Assembly (NCBI RefSeq): GCF_947492405.1
Contig: NZ_CANLMP010000001.1
Coordinates: 868,001-932,000 of the forward strand
Source: an uncultured Aquimarina sp.
GTDB taxonomy: Bacteria; Bacteroidota; Bacteroidia; Flavobacteriales; Flavobacteriaceae
Direction: 5' to 3'
DNA length: 64,000 nucleotides
Part shown: one piece after another, positions 27,817-36,558 of the stretch
Layout: each line of letters begins with the position of its first letter
Numbering within the stretch: the first letter of the stretch is position 1
Program-made: the position numbers and the translations under genes
The notes under the pieces: generated by a model
Database searches by the model: none
Seen by the model: the letters and a program-made list of their open reading frames with translations, nothing else
Told to the model about the DNA's origin: nothing

Positions 27817-28245
27817 ATGACAAAGAAAACAAATAAAAAGATTCTCATTGCCGGAGTAATTATGCTATTTGTCGCTGCTTTTATAAGCTTCAAAATATAT
27901 AATAAGCCTCATATAGATGTATCAACAGCTACACCCAATGTATCCATGAAAGCAGGTATTCTATTGGCCGAATTTCTAAATGATGAAACAGAAGCTAACA
28001 AGAAATACTTAGAACAAATAATTCAAGTTAGTGGTACCATTGCGGAAATCGATACAAATAAAAATGGTAATGCTATTATCGTTTTGAGAAAAGGCGATGA
28101 TATAGAGAGTGTAATATGTCATCTATCACCTGAGGAAAATAAAAAAACAAGTAACCTAAAAATAGGTCAAGAAATCAATATTAAAGGTATCTGTACTGGA
28201 TATTTAATGGATGTAATATTGATAAAATGTACAATTACTAACTAA
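27817..28245 (+). CDS. OB-fold tRNA_anti-like protein (copy B)
   Basis: Protein of 142 residues with one N-terminal membrane helix (about 8-27) and an OB-fold (about 65-140): YLEQIIQVSGTIAEIDTN, NAIIVLRKGDDIESVICHL and IGQEINIKGICTGYLMDVIL. It is a paralogue of 24299-24736. It follows the cytochrome c gene by 10 bases and precedes YceI by 19 bases. Confidence 0.8.
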   Translation: MTKKTNKKILIAGVIMLFVAAFISFKIYNKPHIDVSTATPNVSMKAGILLAEFLNDETEANKKYLEQIIQVSGTIAEIDTNKNGNAIIVLRKGDDIESVICHLSPEENKKTSNLKIGQEINIKGICTGYLMDVILIKCTITN

Positions 28246-28264
28246 CAATCTAATTACAAAAAAA

Positions 28265-28810
28265 ATGAAAATATTTAATATATTATTATTCGGTTTATTA
28301 TGCTCAACTCTTTCATTCGGGCAAGGCAAATTTCTAACAAAACAAGGATACACTTCGTTCTTTTCTACTTCTCCTATAGAAGATATTAAAGCAGATAACA
28401 ACCAAGTGCTAAGTATTATAGATTCATCAACAGGTAATGTAGCCATTTCTATACTTATGAAATCTTTTATGTTCGAAAAATCATTAATGCAAGAACATTT
28501 TAATGAAAACTATGTAGAATCAGATACATACCCAAAAGCAATTTTTAAAGGTCAAATTCTCAATTTCAACAAGTTAGATGAAAGTGAACAAATAGTAACC
28601 ATAACAGGTGATATCACAATTCACGGTGTTACAAAACAAATAGAAACTAAAGGTAAAATCACTAAGACTAAAGAAAATATTTTACTAACGGGAGATTTTC
28701 CAGTAACCGTGGCTGATTTCAAAATTGAAATACCATCTATAGTTGCTAATAATATAGCCAAGGTCGTAAAAGTTTCATTTGAGTTGGATCACAAACCTTA
28801 TAATAAATAA
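28265..28810 (+). CDS. YceI family protein (copy B)
   Basis: Protein of 181 residues with a signal peptide (MKIFNILLFGLLCSTLSFG). YceI hallmarks are GYTSFFSTSPIEDIKADNNQ, MQEHFNENYVESDTYPKAIFKG, DITIHGVTKQIE and GDFPVTVADFKIEIPS. It is likely a periplasmic lipid-binding lipocalin-like protein. It matches copy A (23758-24306) block for block, including the long shared stretch NNQVLSIID and the ending of both chains. The next gene starts 1 base after its stop. Confidence 0.9.
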   Translation: MKIFNILLFGLLCSTLSFGQGKFLTKQGYTSFFSTSPIEDIKADNNQVLSIIDSSTGNVAISILMKSFMFEKSLMQEHFNENYVESDTYPKAIFKGQILNFNKLDESEQIVTITGDITIHGVTKQIETKGKITKTKENILLTGDFPVTVADFKIEIPSIVANNIAKVVKVSFELDHKPYNK

Positions 28811-28811
28811 T

Positions 28812-29726
28812 ATGAAAAAGATATTAATTGTTATTACACTTTGTATCATTAGCTCTCAAGTATTTGCTCAAGATCTATTAGATATTTTAGAAGATGAGAC
28901 TCCACAAACTAAAAATTACATTACCTCTACTTTTAAAGGAACCCGAATACTAAATGGTCATTCCATAGAGAATCGAAAAAAAGGAACCTTAGAGTTTGTA
29001 ATATCACATCGTTTTGGTAGAGTTAATTTGGGAGCTGATGAGCTATATGGACTGGATCAATCTAATATTCGTTTTGCATTTGAGTATGGTTTAACTGATG
29101 ATATCATGCTAGGAATAGGTAGAAGTAGTTTTGATAAAACATACGATGGATTTGTTAAGTACAAGTTCTTAAAACAAAGTTCTGGTAAAAATTCATTTCC
29201 TTTTACTGCATCTCTTTTTACCAGTATTGCGTATAGAACATTAAAAGATTTTGATCCAAACAATGAACCAAGTTTCAGTCAAAAGTTATCATATGTTACA
29301 CAAATATTAATGGCAAGAAAGTTTAGTCCCGGGTTTTCATTACAAATTACGCCAACCTATATTCATAGAAATTCCGTAAAGATTAATGAGGATCCACATG
29401 GCATATTTGCCGTTGGTGTTGGTAGTAGAGTAAAATTAACTAAGAGAGTTTCTATAAACGGAGAGTATTTTTATACAGCAAACCCATTAGAATCCATTGA
29501 TGCTTCAAATTCAATAGCCTTTGGGGTTGATATAGAAACAGGAGGACACGTTTTTCAGATCATACTTTCGAATTCTATAACTATGATAGAAAAAAGTTTT
29601 ATTACCGAATCCACAGATGATTTTTTTGAAGGAGATATACATCTCGGTTTTAATATTTCAAGAGCTTTCCAAATTGGAAATAAGAAAAAGAAAAAATTGA
29701 AAGCAATGAAAGATGCTGGTTTATAA
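28812..29726 (+). CDS. DUF5777 family outer-membrane beta-barrel protein (copy B)
   Basis: Protein of 304 residues; I use the ATG at 28812 because it begins a clean signal peptide (MKKILIVITLCIISSQVFA) and lies 1 base after the YceI stop. Family features: QDLLDILEDE, FKGTRILNGHSIENRKKG, FVISHRFGRVNLGADELYGL and FEYGLTDDIMLGIGRSSFDK. These are typical of the DUF5777 barrel. It is the fourth gene of the cytochrome c operon. It keeps the HRFG...DELYGLDQ block that copy A has lost, so copy B is closer to the family norm. Confidence 0.87.
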   Translation: MKKILIVITLCIISSQVFAQDLLDILEDETPQTKNYITSTFKGTRILNGHSIENRKKGTLEFVISHRFGRVNLGADELYGLDQSNIRFAFEYGLTDDIMLGIGRSSFDKTYDGFVKYKFLKQSSGKNSFPFTASLFTSIAYRTLKDFDPNNEPSFSQKLSYVTQILMARKFSPGFSLQITPTYIHRNSVKINEDPHGIFAVGVGSRVKLTKRVSINGEYFYTANPLESIDASNSIAFGVDIETGGHVFQIILSNSITMIEKSFITESTDDFFEGDIHLGFNISRAFQIGNKKKKKLKAMKDAGL

Positions 29727-29766
29727 ATAAGATTACTACTACAATAAATATTAAACAAATTATACG

Positions 29767-30126
29767 ATGAATAAAATGTTTAGAAGAAATTTCAAAGTTA
29801 AAGGAGAAGATGTTGATGATTTTATGGTAATGCAGGACAATGCCTATCAAAGCTATACATCATCGATACTTAATGCTTATTTATCTGAAAAAGGATACGC
29901 TAAGCAAAAGAGAAAAACGATCAACTTTGATTTGCAAGAATTCTTAGAAACAAAAAAAATCAGAAAACATTTAATGTTTATGCAGGAGTTTTTTATAAAT
30001 CTGGAGTTATTGTCATTTGATGAAAAACAACAAAAACTAATTGTTAGAAATAGTTTTTTTAATGCAAGTAATGAATTATGTGTAACTGCAAAAACAAGTA
30101 TATCCTGGTTTGATCATCACGCTTAA
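29767..30126 (+). CDS. Hot-dog (thioesterase-like) fold protein, uncertain
   Basis: Protein of 119 residues without a signal peptide. The pattern (FKVKGEDVDDFMVMQDNAYQ near the start; an Ala/Asn-rich strand and ITVAKTSISWFD-like end, read here as CVTAKTSISWFDHHA) resembles 4HBT acyl-CoA thioesterases, with an Asp-Val-Asp element where the family has its N-terminal acid. The match is weak and the catalytic Asp is not certain. It is 40 bases after the DUF5777 gene and before a strong terminator, so it is probably the last gene of the cytochrome c operon. Confidence 0.5.
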   Translation: MNKMFRRNFKVKGEDVDDFMVMQDNAYQSYTSSILNAYLSEKGYAKQKRKTINFDLQEFLETKKIRKHLMFMQEFFINLELLSFDEKQQKLIVRNSFFNASNELCVTAKTSISWFDHHA

Positions 30127-30510
30127 TAAAATTAATTATCCATATAAAAATATATGGAGATTGATCAATCATTTACTTAAAACTACTTTATAGAAAGGTC
30201 AATGGGGTGAAATTGCTATGAAAAATGTTTTTTAGGTGGTTGATATTAAGAAAGGCTGTTTTCGTAAGAATTCAGCCTTTTTATTATAACAGTATTTCTT
30301 CCTTTATGTATTAATCAACTCCAGCTTAACTAAAGTTTGGTGTAAATATAAACTACAATATTCTATACTTTCAAAAGTTGTTTCAAAAGTAAAATCTCTG
30401 TAATTAATAATAACTACAGAGATTCTCAATAAACAAATCTATCTATAAACACATAAGAAGTCAAATTCTCAGTTTTACAGTCTTGGGGTAATATTTTTTT
30501 TAAAAAAACT
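30127..30510. other. Convergent intergenic region
   Basis: 384 bases without a supported gene, between two convergent operons. Apart from the terminator at 30251-30284 I see only AT-rich sequence and short dyads. Confidence 0.5.
30251..30284 (+). terminator. Intrinsic terminator of the cytochrome c operon
   Basis: An 8-bp stem AAAGGCTG/CAGCCTTT (30251-30258 with 30273-30280), a 14-base loop and a T-run. Confidence 0.75.
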
Positions 30511-31194
30511 TCATTCCGATTTTAATGTGTTAACATCAATAATTAATTGTGCTATAGAAGCTCTATTAAGTCCATTATAAATTCCACGGATATGTTTGTT
30601 TTTATCAATTAATAAAAAATTTTCTGTATGCAAAAAATCATCTTCATTCTTTTCTACTCCCAGATCTTCTTCTACAAAATAATAATTCCTTCCTAAATCA
30701 TAAATCTGCTTTCTGTCACCAGTCACCAAGTGCCATTTATTTGGGTTGATCTGTTTCTCTTTAGCATATTCTTGTAATACAGGAACAGAATCATATTCAG
30801 GAGTCACGGAGTGAGACAATAACAATATGGTTGAATCATCTTTAAATTCTTTCTGAAGCTTAGACATATTGGCCGTCATTTTTGGACAAATACCAGGGCA
30901 AGTAGTAAAAAAGAAATCTGTAATATATATTTTATTTTCAAAAGTTTTATTCGTAATCGTATCTCCAAGTTGATTTATTAAAGTAAAATTAGGTATCACA
31001 TGAAATTCTTTTTCTTCTTGGCTACCTGGTGTTAACCAATGTGGTGTAAATGTAGCTTCATTAAAATAGGGTAAAGACTCTACCCTACTCGTTTTCTTTG
31101 CTTTATTATCTTTACAGCTACTTATCATAATCAACATGCCAATAGCAAAGCATACTGTTTTATTGATATTGTACCACTTCCTTTTTAAGTTCAT
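30511..31194 (-). CDS. SCO1/SenC family copper/thiol lipoprotein
   Basis: Protein of 227 residues. I chose the ATG at 31194 because it begins a lipoprotein signal (lipobox ISSC, Cys27). The thioredoxin-like SCO fold has the CxxxC motif in FFFTTCPGICPKM (Cys99 and Cys103) and the distal His in DDFLHTENFLL. SCO proteins deliver copper to cytochrome oxidase CuA or act as thiol-disulfide proteins. The start overlaps the MORN-repeat gene by 35 bases. It is the last gene of a four-gene lipoprotein operon. Confidence 0.9.
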   Translation of the reverse strand: MNLKRKWYNINKTVCFAIGMLIMISSCKDNKAKKTSRVESLPYFNEATFTPHWLTPGSQEEKEFHVIPNFTLINQLGDTITNKTFENKIYITDFFFTTCPGICPKMTANMSKLQKEFKDDSTILLLSHSVTPEYDSVPVLQEYAKEKQINPNKWHLVTGDRKQIYDLGRNYYFVEEDLGVEKNEDDFLHTENFLLIDKNKHIRGIYNGLNRASIAQLIIDVNTLKSE

Positions 31195-31765
31195 AACATA
31201 AATTTGAGCGTCTAAGACCAAAAATCCGACCATTTTTAGCCTCATAATTAACGTATATTTTACCATTCTCTAACCATGCTTTTTGCATACCCTCTTCCCT
31301 GCCTAGATTCATATGAGTTTGCTTAGCTAATTGTCCGGTTGGATACCATTTTTGTTGAATACCATGTTTTTCTCCATCTATATAGTTTGACTTTGAAGCT
31401 AAAGAACCATTCTCCCACCAGATTTTTACTACTCCATCAAGACGATTGCTTTTATAAAAACACTGTTTGCGTACTGCTCCATTAGGAAACCACTTTTTGG
31501 CAATCCCTTGTTTTTTCCCATTATAATAACCAACCTTTTCCTCTAAAGTATTATTTAGATGATAAGTAACTGCATATCCAGAAAAAGGTTGGTTGTTATA
31601 ATACCATCTCCCTTCATTTGAATTAAGAACCAACTTTTTCTTAGGTACCAGTTTATTAGGAATACTTGTAACATTTTCAGTGTATATATTTATGCTTTCT
31701 GAAGTATTTTTACAACTGATCAAACAAAGGAAAATGGTGGTATAAACTATTTTAATTAATCGCAT
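31160..31765 (-). CDS. MORN-variant (YwqK-type) repeat lipoprotein
   Basis: Protein of 201 residues; the ATG at 31765 gives a lipobox (LCLISC, Cys18). At least six MORN-variant repeats of about 22 residues follow, such as YYNGKKQGIAKKWFPNG, RLDGVVKIWWENG and EKHGIQQKWYPTGQ. These proteins appear as YwqK family antitoxins in databases, but the name reflects only the repeat fold. It overlaps the YHYH gene by 14 bases and the SCO gene by 35 bases, so the operon is tightly coupled. Confidence 0.85.
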   Translation of the reverse strand: MRLIKIVYTTIFLCLISCKNTSESINIYTENVTSIPNKLVPKKKLVLNSNEGRWYYNNQPFSGYAVTYHLNNTLEEKVGYYNGKKQGIAKKWFPNGAVRKQCFYKSNRLDGVVKIWWENGSLASKSNYIDGEKHGIQQKWYPTGQLAKQTHMNLGREEGMQKAWLENGKIYVNYEAKNGRIFGLRRSNLCYELKKEVVQYQ

Positions 31766-32528
31766 TTGGAGTTCCATTATATGGTCCGGCAAAAACTATA
31801 TAACTACCTGTTGTAGAATACAGTTCATTGATGATATGATAATGATATTCAGCTTCATCTGTATGCTGAGTAGTGCTTGAATGTCCTCCAGAAGCATCTA
31901 AATCTGTTGGATATGTTGCTGTTGAATTACATTTTCGGCCATAAATAAAAAAACCATCCGAAATGATCCCTATTAAATCTTCATCATCGTCTGACCAAGC
32001 TCTTGGTTCTAAATGATAATGATATTCTGCCGGTCCAATATGTCCTCCTGAATAATCTAGAGATGCTGCAGCTTGATCTAAAGCTCCATTACCTTCTTGA
32101 TCATTAAAAAGTGCTGCTCCACTAATAGCTATCCCAATAGCTCCAAGAGATGTCGCTGTTGTACTATTTGCTAATTGAGGATCAGTAGAAACTCTTAAAG
32201 TAGCAGAACCATCAAAGTTTGGAATCAAACTCGGTGTTGCCACAACATCAGGTTCCTCTATGTATAATGCATTACCTTGTCCCCAATAAGAACTGGTATG
32301 ATTTGGCCTTCCTGTAGTTTCTATAACCACATTAGAGCCTTCTATATAAATATCTGTTTCCTCTGTATCAAACTCAGCAAAGGCAGCATGAAGTTCTGAA
32401 ACGGTTCCATCATCATCAGTTGTATTTACATTGTTATCATCACTACTACAAGCGATAAAAGTGACGATCAACATGGATATTCCAAATATTGTTGTCATCA
32501 TTCTATTATTTTTCAGGTTAAGATTCAT
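31752..32528 (-). CDS. YHYH domain lipoprotein
   Basis: Lipoprotein of 258 residues (signal ending FIAC, then SSDDN). The hallmark YHYH appears twice: GPAEYHYHLEPRAW near 175 and EAEYHYHIINELY near 232. The domain is found in secreted Bacteroidota and marine proteins and is thought to bind metal through its His clusters. It is translationally coupled to the MORN-repeat gene. Residues around FIYGRKCNSTATYPTDLD carry a lone Cys. Confidence 0.88.
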   Translation of the reverse strand: MNLNLKNNRMMTTIFGISMLIVTFIACSSDDNNVNTTDDDGTVSELHAAFAEFDTEETDIYIEGSNVVIETTGRPNHTSSYWGQGNALYIEEPDVVATPSLIPNFDGSATLRVSTDPQLANSTTATSLGAIGIAISGAALFNDQEGNGALDQAAASLDYSGGHIGPAEYHYHLEPRAWSDDDEDLIGIISDGFFIYGRKCNSTATYPTDLDASGGHSSTTQHTDEAEYHYHIINELYSTTGSYIVFAGPYNGTPNAIN

Positions 32529-32558
32529 TGTTTTCAGATTTAGTCAATTAATATCATT

Positions 32559-32867
32559 CTATTGTTCTCTTTTCGGTGGGCCTTTTCTTTCCGGTTTAGG
32601 GGCTTTCTCTAACTCTTCTTTTGTAATAAATCCATCTTCATCTGTATCGATTTTAGAAAAATCTCTTTTTAATGGCCCTTTTACTTCTTCTTTGGTCAAT
32701 TTTCCATCCTCATTAGTATCCATCATTTTGAATATTTCTTCTATGCTTGGAGGTTTTTGACCTCTTTCTCTGCTATCATTAGATTGAGCATTTGATTTAC
32801 AAGATACCATAATCGCTACTAACCCTATCGCCAATCCAAAATTCATTTTGTTTCTTCTTAAATTCAT
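32559..32867 (-). CDS. EF-hand lipoprotein
   Basis: Protein of 102 residues. The ATG at 32867 gives a hydrophobic signal ending in a lipobox (IMVSC). Two EF-hand loops are clear: DTNEDGKLTKEE and DTDEDGFITKEE, each with the canonical D-x-D/N-x-D-G-x-I/L-x-x-E spacing, so it should bind calcium. It is the first gene of the YHYH/MORN/SCO operon. Confidence 0.88.
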   Translation of the reverse strand: MNLRRNKMNFGLAIGLVAIMVSCKSNAQSNDSRERGQKPPSIEEIFKMMDTNEDGKLTKEEVKGPLKRDFSKIDTDEDGFITKEELEKAPKPERKGPPKREQ

Positions 32868-33057
32868 ATCTATACGTGTTATCATTTCTTATATAGACTA
32901 TTAAATTAAACAAAAGTAGTACAGCAAATCCCTGTTATCAGTCAATAACACGATCTTTTCAGTGAATGATGGTTTATAACATGTAGATGGCATTTATAAA
33001 AAAGATTTGAGCTAAGTTTTGTAAAATGACTGACTTTATTTTTAGTTAATTTGCAAT

Positions 33058-34077
33058 ATGAGCAAATCAAAAAGATTCTTTTTCCAAATACTTTTATGGC
33101 TAACTGTATGGGTAATTCTATCTTTAGGTCAAGTTAGTAATCATAGATTGTTTAGCGAAAATTTATTAATGTTTGGCTTTCAGGTTTTTCTTATCGCTGG
33201 TCTTATATTTTATCTTGCAGAGAAATTTTTATTCAAGAAAAAATATGTGCTTTTTTTAATAATTTCAATTTTAGCAATTAGTATATGTACATTTATTGCT
33301 TCTAACCTATTTACTCCAGCAAGAATGCCACGAATTGATGAATTAAGGCATATGCCCAGAAGACCTCCATCTAAGTTTTTGATTACATTGTTGTTCTTAA
33401 CCATTTCATATGTAATTGCTACATTTATAGAGACTTTCTTGTTTGCGCAAAAGAAAGAAGAAGAAACTATCCTGATTAAAAATGAGAACCTTCAGACAGA
33501 ACTTAAACTTCTTAAATCACAAATCAATCCTCATTTTTTATTTAATTCTCTTAATAATATCTACGCACTTTCAGTAATAGATTCCGATAAAACACAACAA
33601 AGCATTAGTTATTTGTCTAATATGCTTCGATACGTATTGTATGAGTGTGAACGACCACTAGTCTCTCTAGATAAAGAAATTACTTATATCGAAAACTATA
33701 TCAAGTTGTTTTCGCTAAAGAGCAGCAAACCTTATCCTATACAAACTAATTTTAGTGTTTCTGATAATAATTTAATGATAGCACCTATGCTGTTCATTCC
33801 TTTTATCGAAAATGCTTTTAAACATAGTAATATTGAGAAGCACAATGGTTCCTTTATACATATAGCAATTAATGTTACGGCACAACATATAGTTTTTGAA
33901 ATTGAGAATAGCATTCCAAAAGAAAAGATTCAGAAAGATAATGTCGGTGGAATTGGACTAGAAAATGTTAAAAAAAGATTGAGTATATTATATCCAGAAA
34001 CACATCGATTAGAAATTAATGACTCTAAAGAAAAATTTAAGGTTATGTTGAACATAAAATTTATTGATCATGCTTAA
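33058..34077 (+). CDS. LytS-type sensor histidine kinase
   Basis: Kinase of 339 residues with four hydrophobic segments (about 8-24, 38-56, 62-82 and 106-130), a basic Pro-rich loop before the last (PRIDELRHMPRRPPSK), and the H-box SQINPHFLFNSLNNIYALS with His159. N- and G-box blocks are FIPFIENAFKHSN and GGIGLENVKKRLSILYPETH. The stop overlaps the regulator start by 8 bases. A TTAATTTG element at 33046-33053 resembles a -7 box and ends only 5 bases before the ATG, so the transcript may have almost no leader. Confidence 0.94.
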   Translation: MSKSKRFFFQILLWLTVWVILSLGQVSNHRLFSENLLMFGFQVFLIAGLIFYLAEKFLFKKKYVLFLIISILAISICTFIASNLFTPARMPRIDELRHMPRRPPSKFLITLLFLTISYVIATFIETFLFAQKKEEETILIKNENLQTELKLLKSQINPHFLFNSLNNIYALSVIDSDKTQQSISYLSNMLRYVLYECERPLVSLDKEITYIENYIKLFSLKSSKPYPIQTNFSVSDNNLMIAPMLFIPFIENAFKHSNIEKHNGSFIHIAINVTAQHIVFEIENSIPKEKIQKDNVGGIGLENVKKRLSILYPETHRLEINDSKEKFKVMLNIKFIDHA

Positions 34078-34741
34078 ATGCCTTATAATAGACGATGAAG
34101 AATTGGCAAGAGCCCTTTTAAAAACATATATAGATAAATTAGATTTTATTGATATAATTGGTTCGTTCGAAAACCCAATTGATGCTATGGAATCTCTTAA
34201 AAATGAATCAATTGATGTTGTTTTTTTGGATATCCAAATGCCAGAATTAAAGGGAACTGATTTTGCCAAACTAATTCCTTCATCTACACAAGTAATTTTT
34301 ACAACTGCTTACTCAGAATATGCACTAGAAGGGTTTGAGTTAAATGCTTTAGATTATTTATTAAAACCTATCACTTTTGATCGGTTTTTAGTTGCTGTGA
34401 CTAAAATTAAAAAAAATATTCCTCCTACAAATATCGAAGACACTATTACTATTAAATCAGGATATGATTTGCATAAAATTAAATATTGCGATATTCATTA
34501 TATAGAAAGTGATAGTGAATATGTTGTTTTTAATACAGATAGTAAGAAAATAATGAGCCATCAAACCTTAAAATCTCTTAATGAAGCATTGCCAAATAGC
34601 TTTTTTATTAGGGTTCATCGTTCATTTATTGTCAATAAGTATAAAGTCACAGCATTAAAGGGAAAAGATCTTTTCTTATCAGAAATCAAAATACCTGTAA
34701 GCTCTAGCTATTATGAATCGGTTAAAGAACAATTATTTTAA
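34070..34741 (+). CDS. LytTR-family response regulator
   Basis: Regulator of 223 residues. I use the ATG at 34070; the frame also opens at a TTG two codons earlier, but an ATG inside the kinase stop overlap is the usual layout. The receiver has D8/D9, phosphoacceptor D54 (VFLDIQMPELKG) and YLLKPITFDRF. The LytTR domain (about 120-223) carries FFIRVHRSFIVNKYKV. It is the cognate partner of the kinase at 33058. Confidence 0.95.
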   Translation: MLKCLIIDDEELARALLKTYIDKLDFIDIIGSFENPIDAMESLKNESIDVVFLDIQMPELKGTDFAKLIPSSTQVIFTTAYSEYALEGFELNALDYLLKPITFDRFLVAVTKIKKNIPPTNIEDTITIKSGYDLHKIKYCDIHYIESDSEYVVFNTDSKKIMSHQTLKSLNEALPNSFFIRVHRSFIVNKYKVTALKGKDLFLSEIKIPVSSSYYESVKEQLF

Positions 34742-34749
34742 ACTGAAAA

Positions 34750-34798
34750 CAAAAAGGTGTTTACACTATTGATAATCAGTTTTTCACCTCTTTTTTTT
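34750..34798 (+). terminator. Possible terminator of the LytS/LytTR operon
   Basis: AGGTG/CACCT arms about 27 bases apart, followed by a run of eight T. A competing AACTGA/TCAGTT pairing (34741-34746 with 34777-34782) is also possible. The stem is weak, so this is a modest call. Confidence 0.45.
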
Positions 34799-34845
34799 CG
34801 AAATAATAAAATATAGATTGTGTCTTCATAAAAAACAAAATAATT

Positions 34846-35172
34846 ATGGCACAATCATCTTTTCAAGTTCAGACATATTCCTATTATAACTGGTCTTCAA
34901 GAAATACAGGAAAAACCAATTTAATTCTTAGAGGATCTGGTGGACAAACCTGCTCGGTTAGGTTTATAGAAGACTCTAATGCAGTTCTTCCGGATGCCAC
35001 ACAATTCGGTTCTTATTATAGTTTCTATTATCATCATAATCAATTACAACATTTAATCGACATGTTACGAAATGAGAATCCAATATATGTTTACTTCAAT
35101 AATGATAATGGATTTAACAACTCTAGAATATCTACGGCTAATGAACCTGTAGGTGAAGGAGAATTGAATTAA
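34846..35172 (+). CDS. Small soluble protein of unknown family
   Basis: Protein of 108 residues, no signal or membrane helix, rich in Tyr, Asn, Ser and Gln (SYYNWSSRNTGKTN, FGSYYSFYYHHNQLQHL). A strand-rich start, a helix around HHNQLQHLIDMLRNENP and the ending STANEPVGEGELN give a compact alpha/beta look. I recognise no family. It lies between a LytS/LytTR pair and a strong terminator and is probably transcribed alone. Confidence 0.75.
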   Translation: MAQSSFQVQTYSYYNWSSRNTGKTNLILRGSGGQTCSVRFIEDSNAVLPDATQFGSYYSFYYHHNQLQHLIDMLRNENPIYVYFNNDNGFNNSRISTANEPVGEGELN

Positions 35173-35193
35173 TAAAAGAACCATAATAATATA

Positions 35194-35231
35194 AGCCGGA
35201 GAATAAATACTATTCTCCGGCTCTAATATTT
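35194..35231 (+). terminator. Strong intrinsic terminator
   Basis: A perfect 12-bp stem (35194-35205 with 35211-35222), a 5-base loop and a T-rich tail, 22 bases after the stop of the 108-residue gene. Confidence 0.9.
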
Positions 35232-35414
35232 TTAAGGGTTTTAAATAAGCTTTGTATCAAAATCTGAGTGATTCATAAATAAATCATTAGTTTTCTAGAG
35301 TAATGTTTCAGATTTAATTCTATACTGAATTACAGTATTGGCAATTATTTAACTGTAAGAATTCTTCATTTTTATTACTTTTAAAATCATTGATCTATTC
35401 ATAAATCACACGTC

Positions 35415-36521
35415 ATGAAAACACTCATCACTCTAATTATTGCATTCATTCTATCTCTTTTTGCTAGTAATGCTAAAGCAAATTCTTTACTTAAAATAAA
35501 TTTTAAAACAGGTAATCCCGGTATTACTTCTATTCATAAAATGACCTTTGGTCCAGAAGGCATTCTATTTATTGGCGACAGTAATGCTGCCCAAATTGTA
35601 GCAATTGATCTTAGTGAGCATCCTAAGTTAGATAACTCTAAAGTAAAATTAGATCAACTAGACAAACTAATAGCAGATATGATGGGCACAACCATCGACC
35701 AGATACAGATTACAGATATGGTGGTAAATCCACAGAATGACAATATCTATCTCTCGATCAATCACAGTTCGGGAGTACCAATCTTATTAAGAGTAGAAAA
35801 TAATGTATTAAAACAGGTTCCGCTTGACAATGTTTCTTATAGTAAAACAACTTTACTCAATCCTGTAACCGAAGAAGCAAAGGATCGTAGAGGTCGAAAA
35901 TTACGTAAATGGGCCGTAGCAGATATAAAATATATAGAAGGAAAAGTATTGTTATCAGGTTTGAGTAATCAAGAATTTGCTTCTACATTTAGATCAATAG
36001 ATTTTCCTTTTAGTGAAAAACAAGATTATAGCTCTTTAGAAATTTATCATGCGGCACATGGAAAATATGAAACTCATGCTCCAATAAAAGCATTTATTCC
36101 GACTAGCATAAATGGGAACCTACACTTAGTTGCTGGTTATACGTGCACGCCATTAGTTGTTTTTCCTATGAATGAAATTAAATCTGGTGAACATAATAAA
36201 GGTAGAACAGTCGCTGAATTAGGAAGCGGAAACTCTCCAGTAGATATGATTGAGATTGAAAGTGAAGGAAATCGTTATTTACTTATTGCTAATAGTAATA
36301 GACCATTAATGAAAATGGATTTTAAGGATCTTGAAGCATATGAAGGTTCTCTTACCACACCTGTTGTTAAAAAAGGAGCTGCAGTGGGCGTAGATTATGT
36401 AAACCTGCCATTTGTAAACGTACAGCAACTAGACAAACTAGGTGATAGCTTTCTTATCGTACAAAGAGAATCTAATGGAAATCTAGCGTTAAAAACAGGA
36501 AATAGCTGGTGGGTGAAATAG
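35415..36521 (+). CDS. Secreted beta-propeller-like protein, unknown family
   Basis: Protein of 368 residues with a signal peptide (MKTLITLIIAFILSLFASNAKA). Repeated stretches, such as KMTFGPEGILFIGDSNAAQIVAID, MVVNPQNDNIYLSINHSS and MIEIESEGNRYLLIANSNRP, have the spacing of propeller blades, as in NHL or SMP-30-like proteins. No catalytic motif is visible. It is followed 37 bases later by another secreted protein with the same direction and probably works with it. Confidence 0.65.
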   Translation: MKTLITLIIAFILSLFASNAKANSLLKINFKTGNPGITSIHKMTFGPEGILFIGDSNAAQIVAIDLSEHPKLDNSKVKLDQLDKLIADMMGTTIDQIQITDMVVNPQNDNIYLSINHSSGVPILLRVENNVLKQVPLDNVSYSKTTLLNPVTEEAKDRRGRKLRKWAVADIKYIEGKVLLSGLSNQEFASTFRSIDFPFSEKQDYSSLEIYHAAHGKYETHAPIKAFIPTSINGNLHLVAGYTCTPLVVFPMNEIKSGEHNKGRTVAELGSGNSPVDMIEIESEGNRYLLIANSNRPLMKMDFKDLEAYEGSLTTPVVKKGAAVGVDYVNLPFVNVQQLDKLGDSFLIVQRESNGNLALKTGNSWWVK

Positions 36522-36558
36522 TAATATTTAATACATTTCTATTTATTAATATTTTATT

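Noticed and set aside
31160..31765. Toxin-antitoxin system suggested by the YwqK name
   Set aside because: The name reflects MORN-variant repeats; there is no toxin gene nearby and the protein is a secreted lipoprotein in an operon with SCO and YHYH genes.
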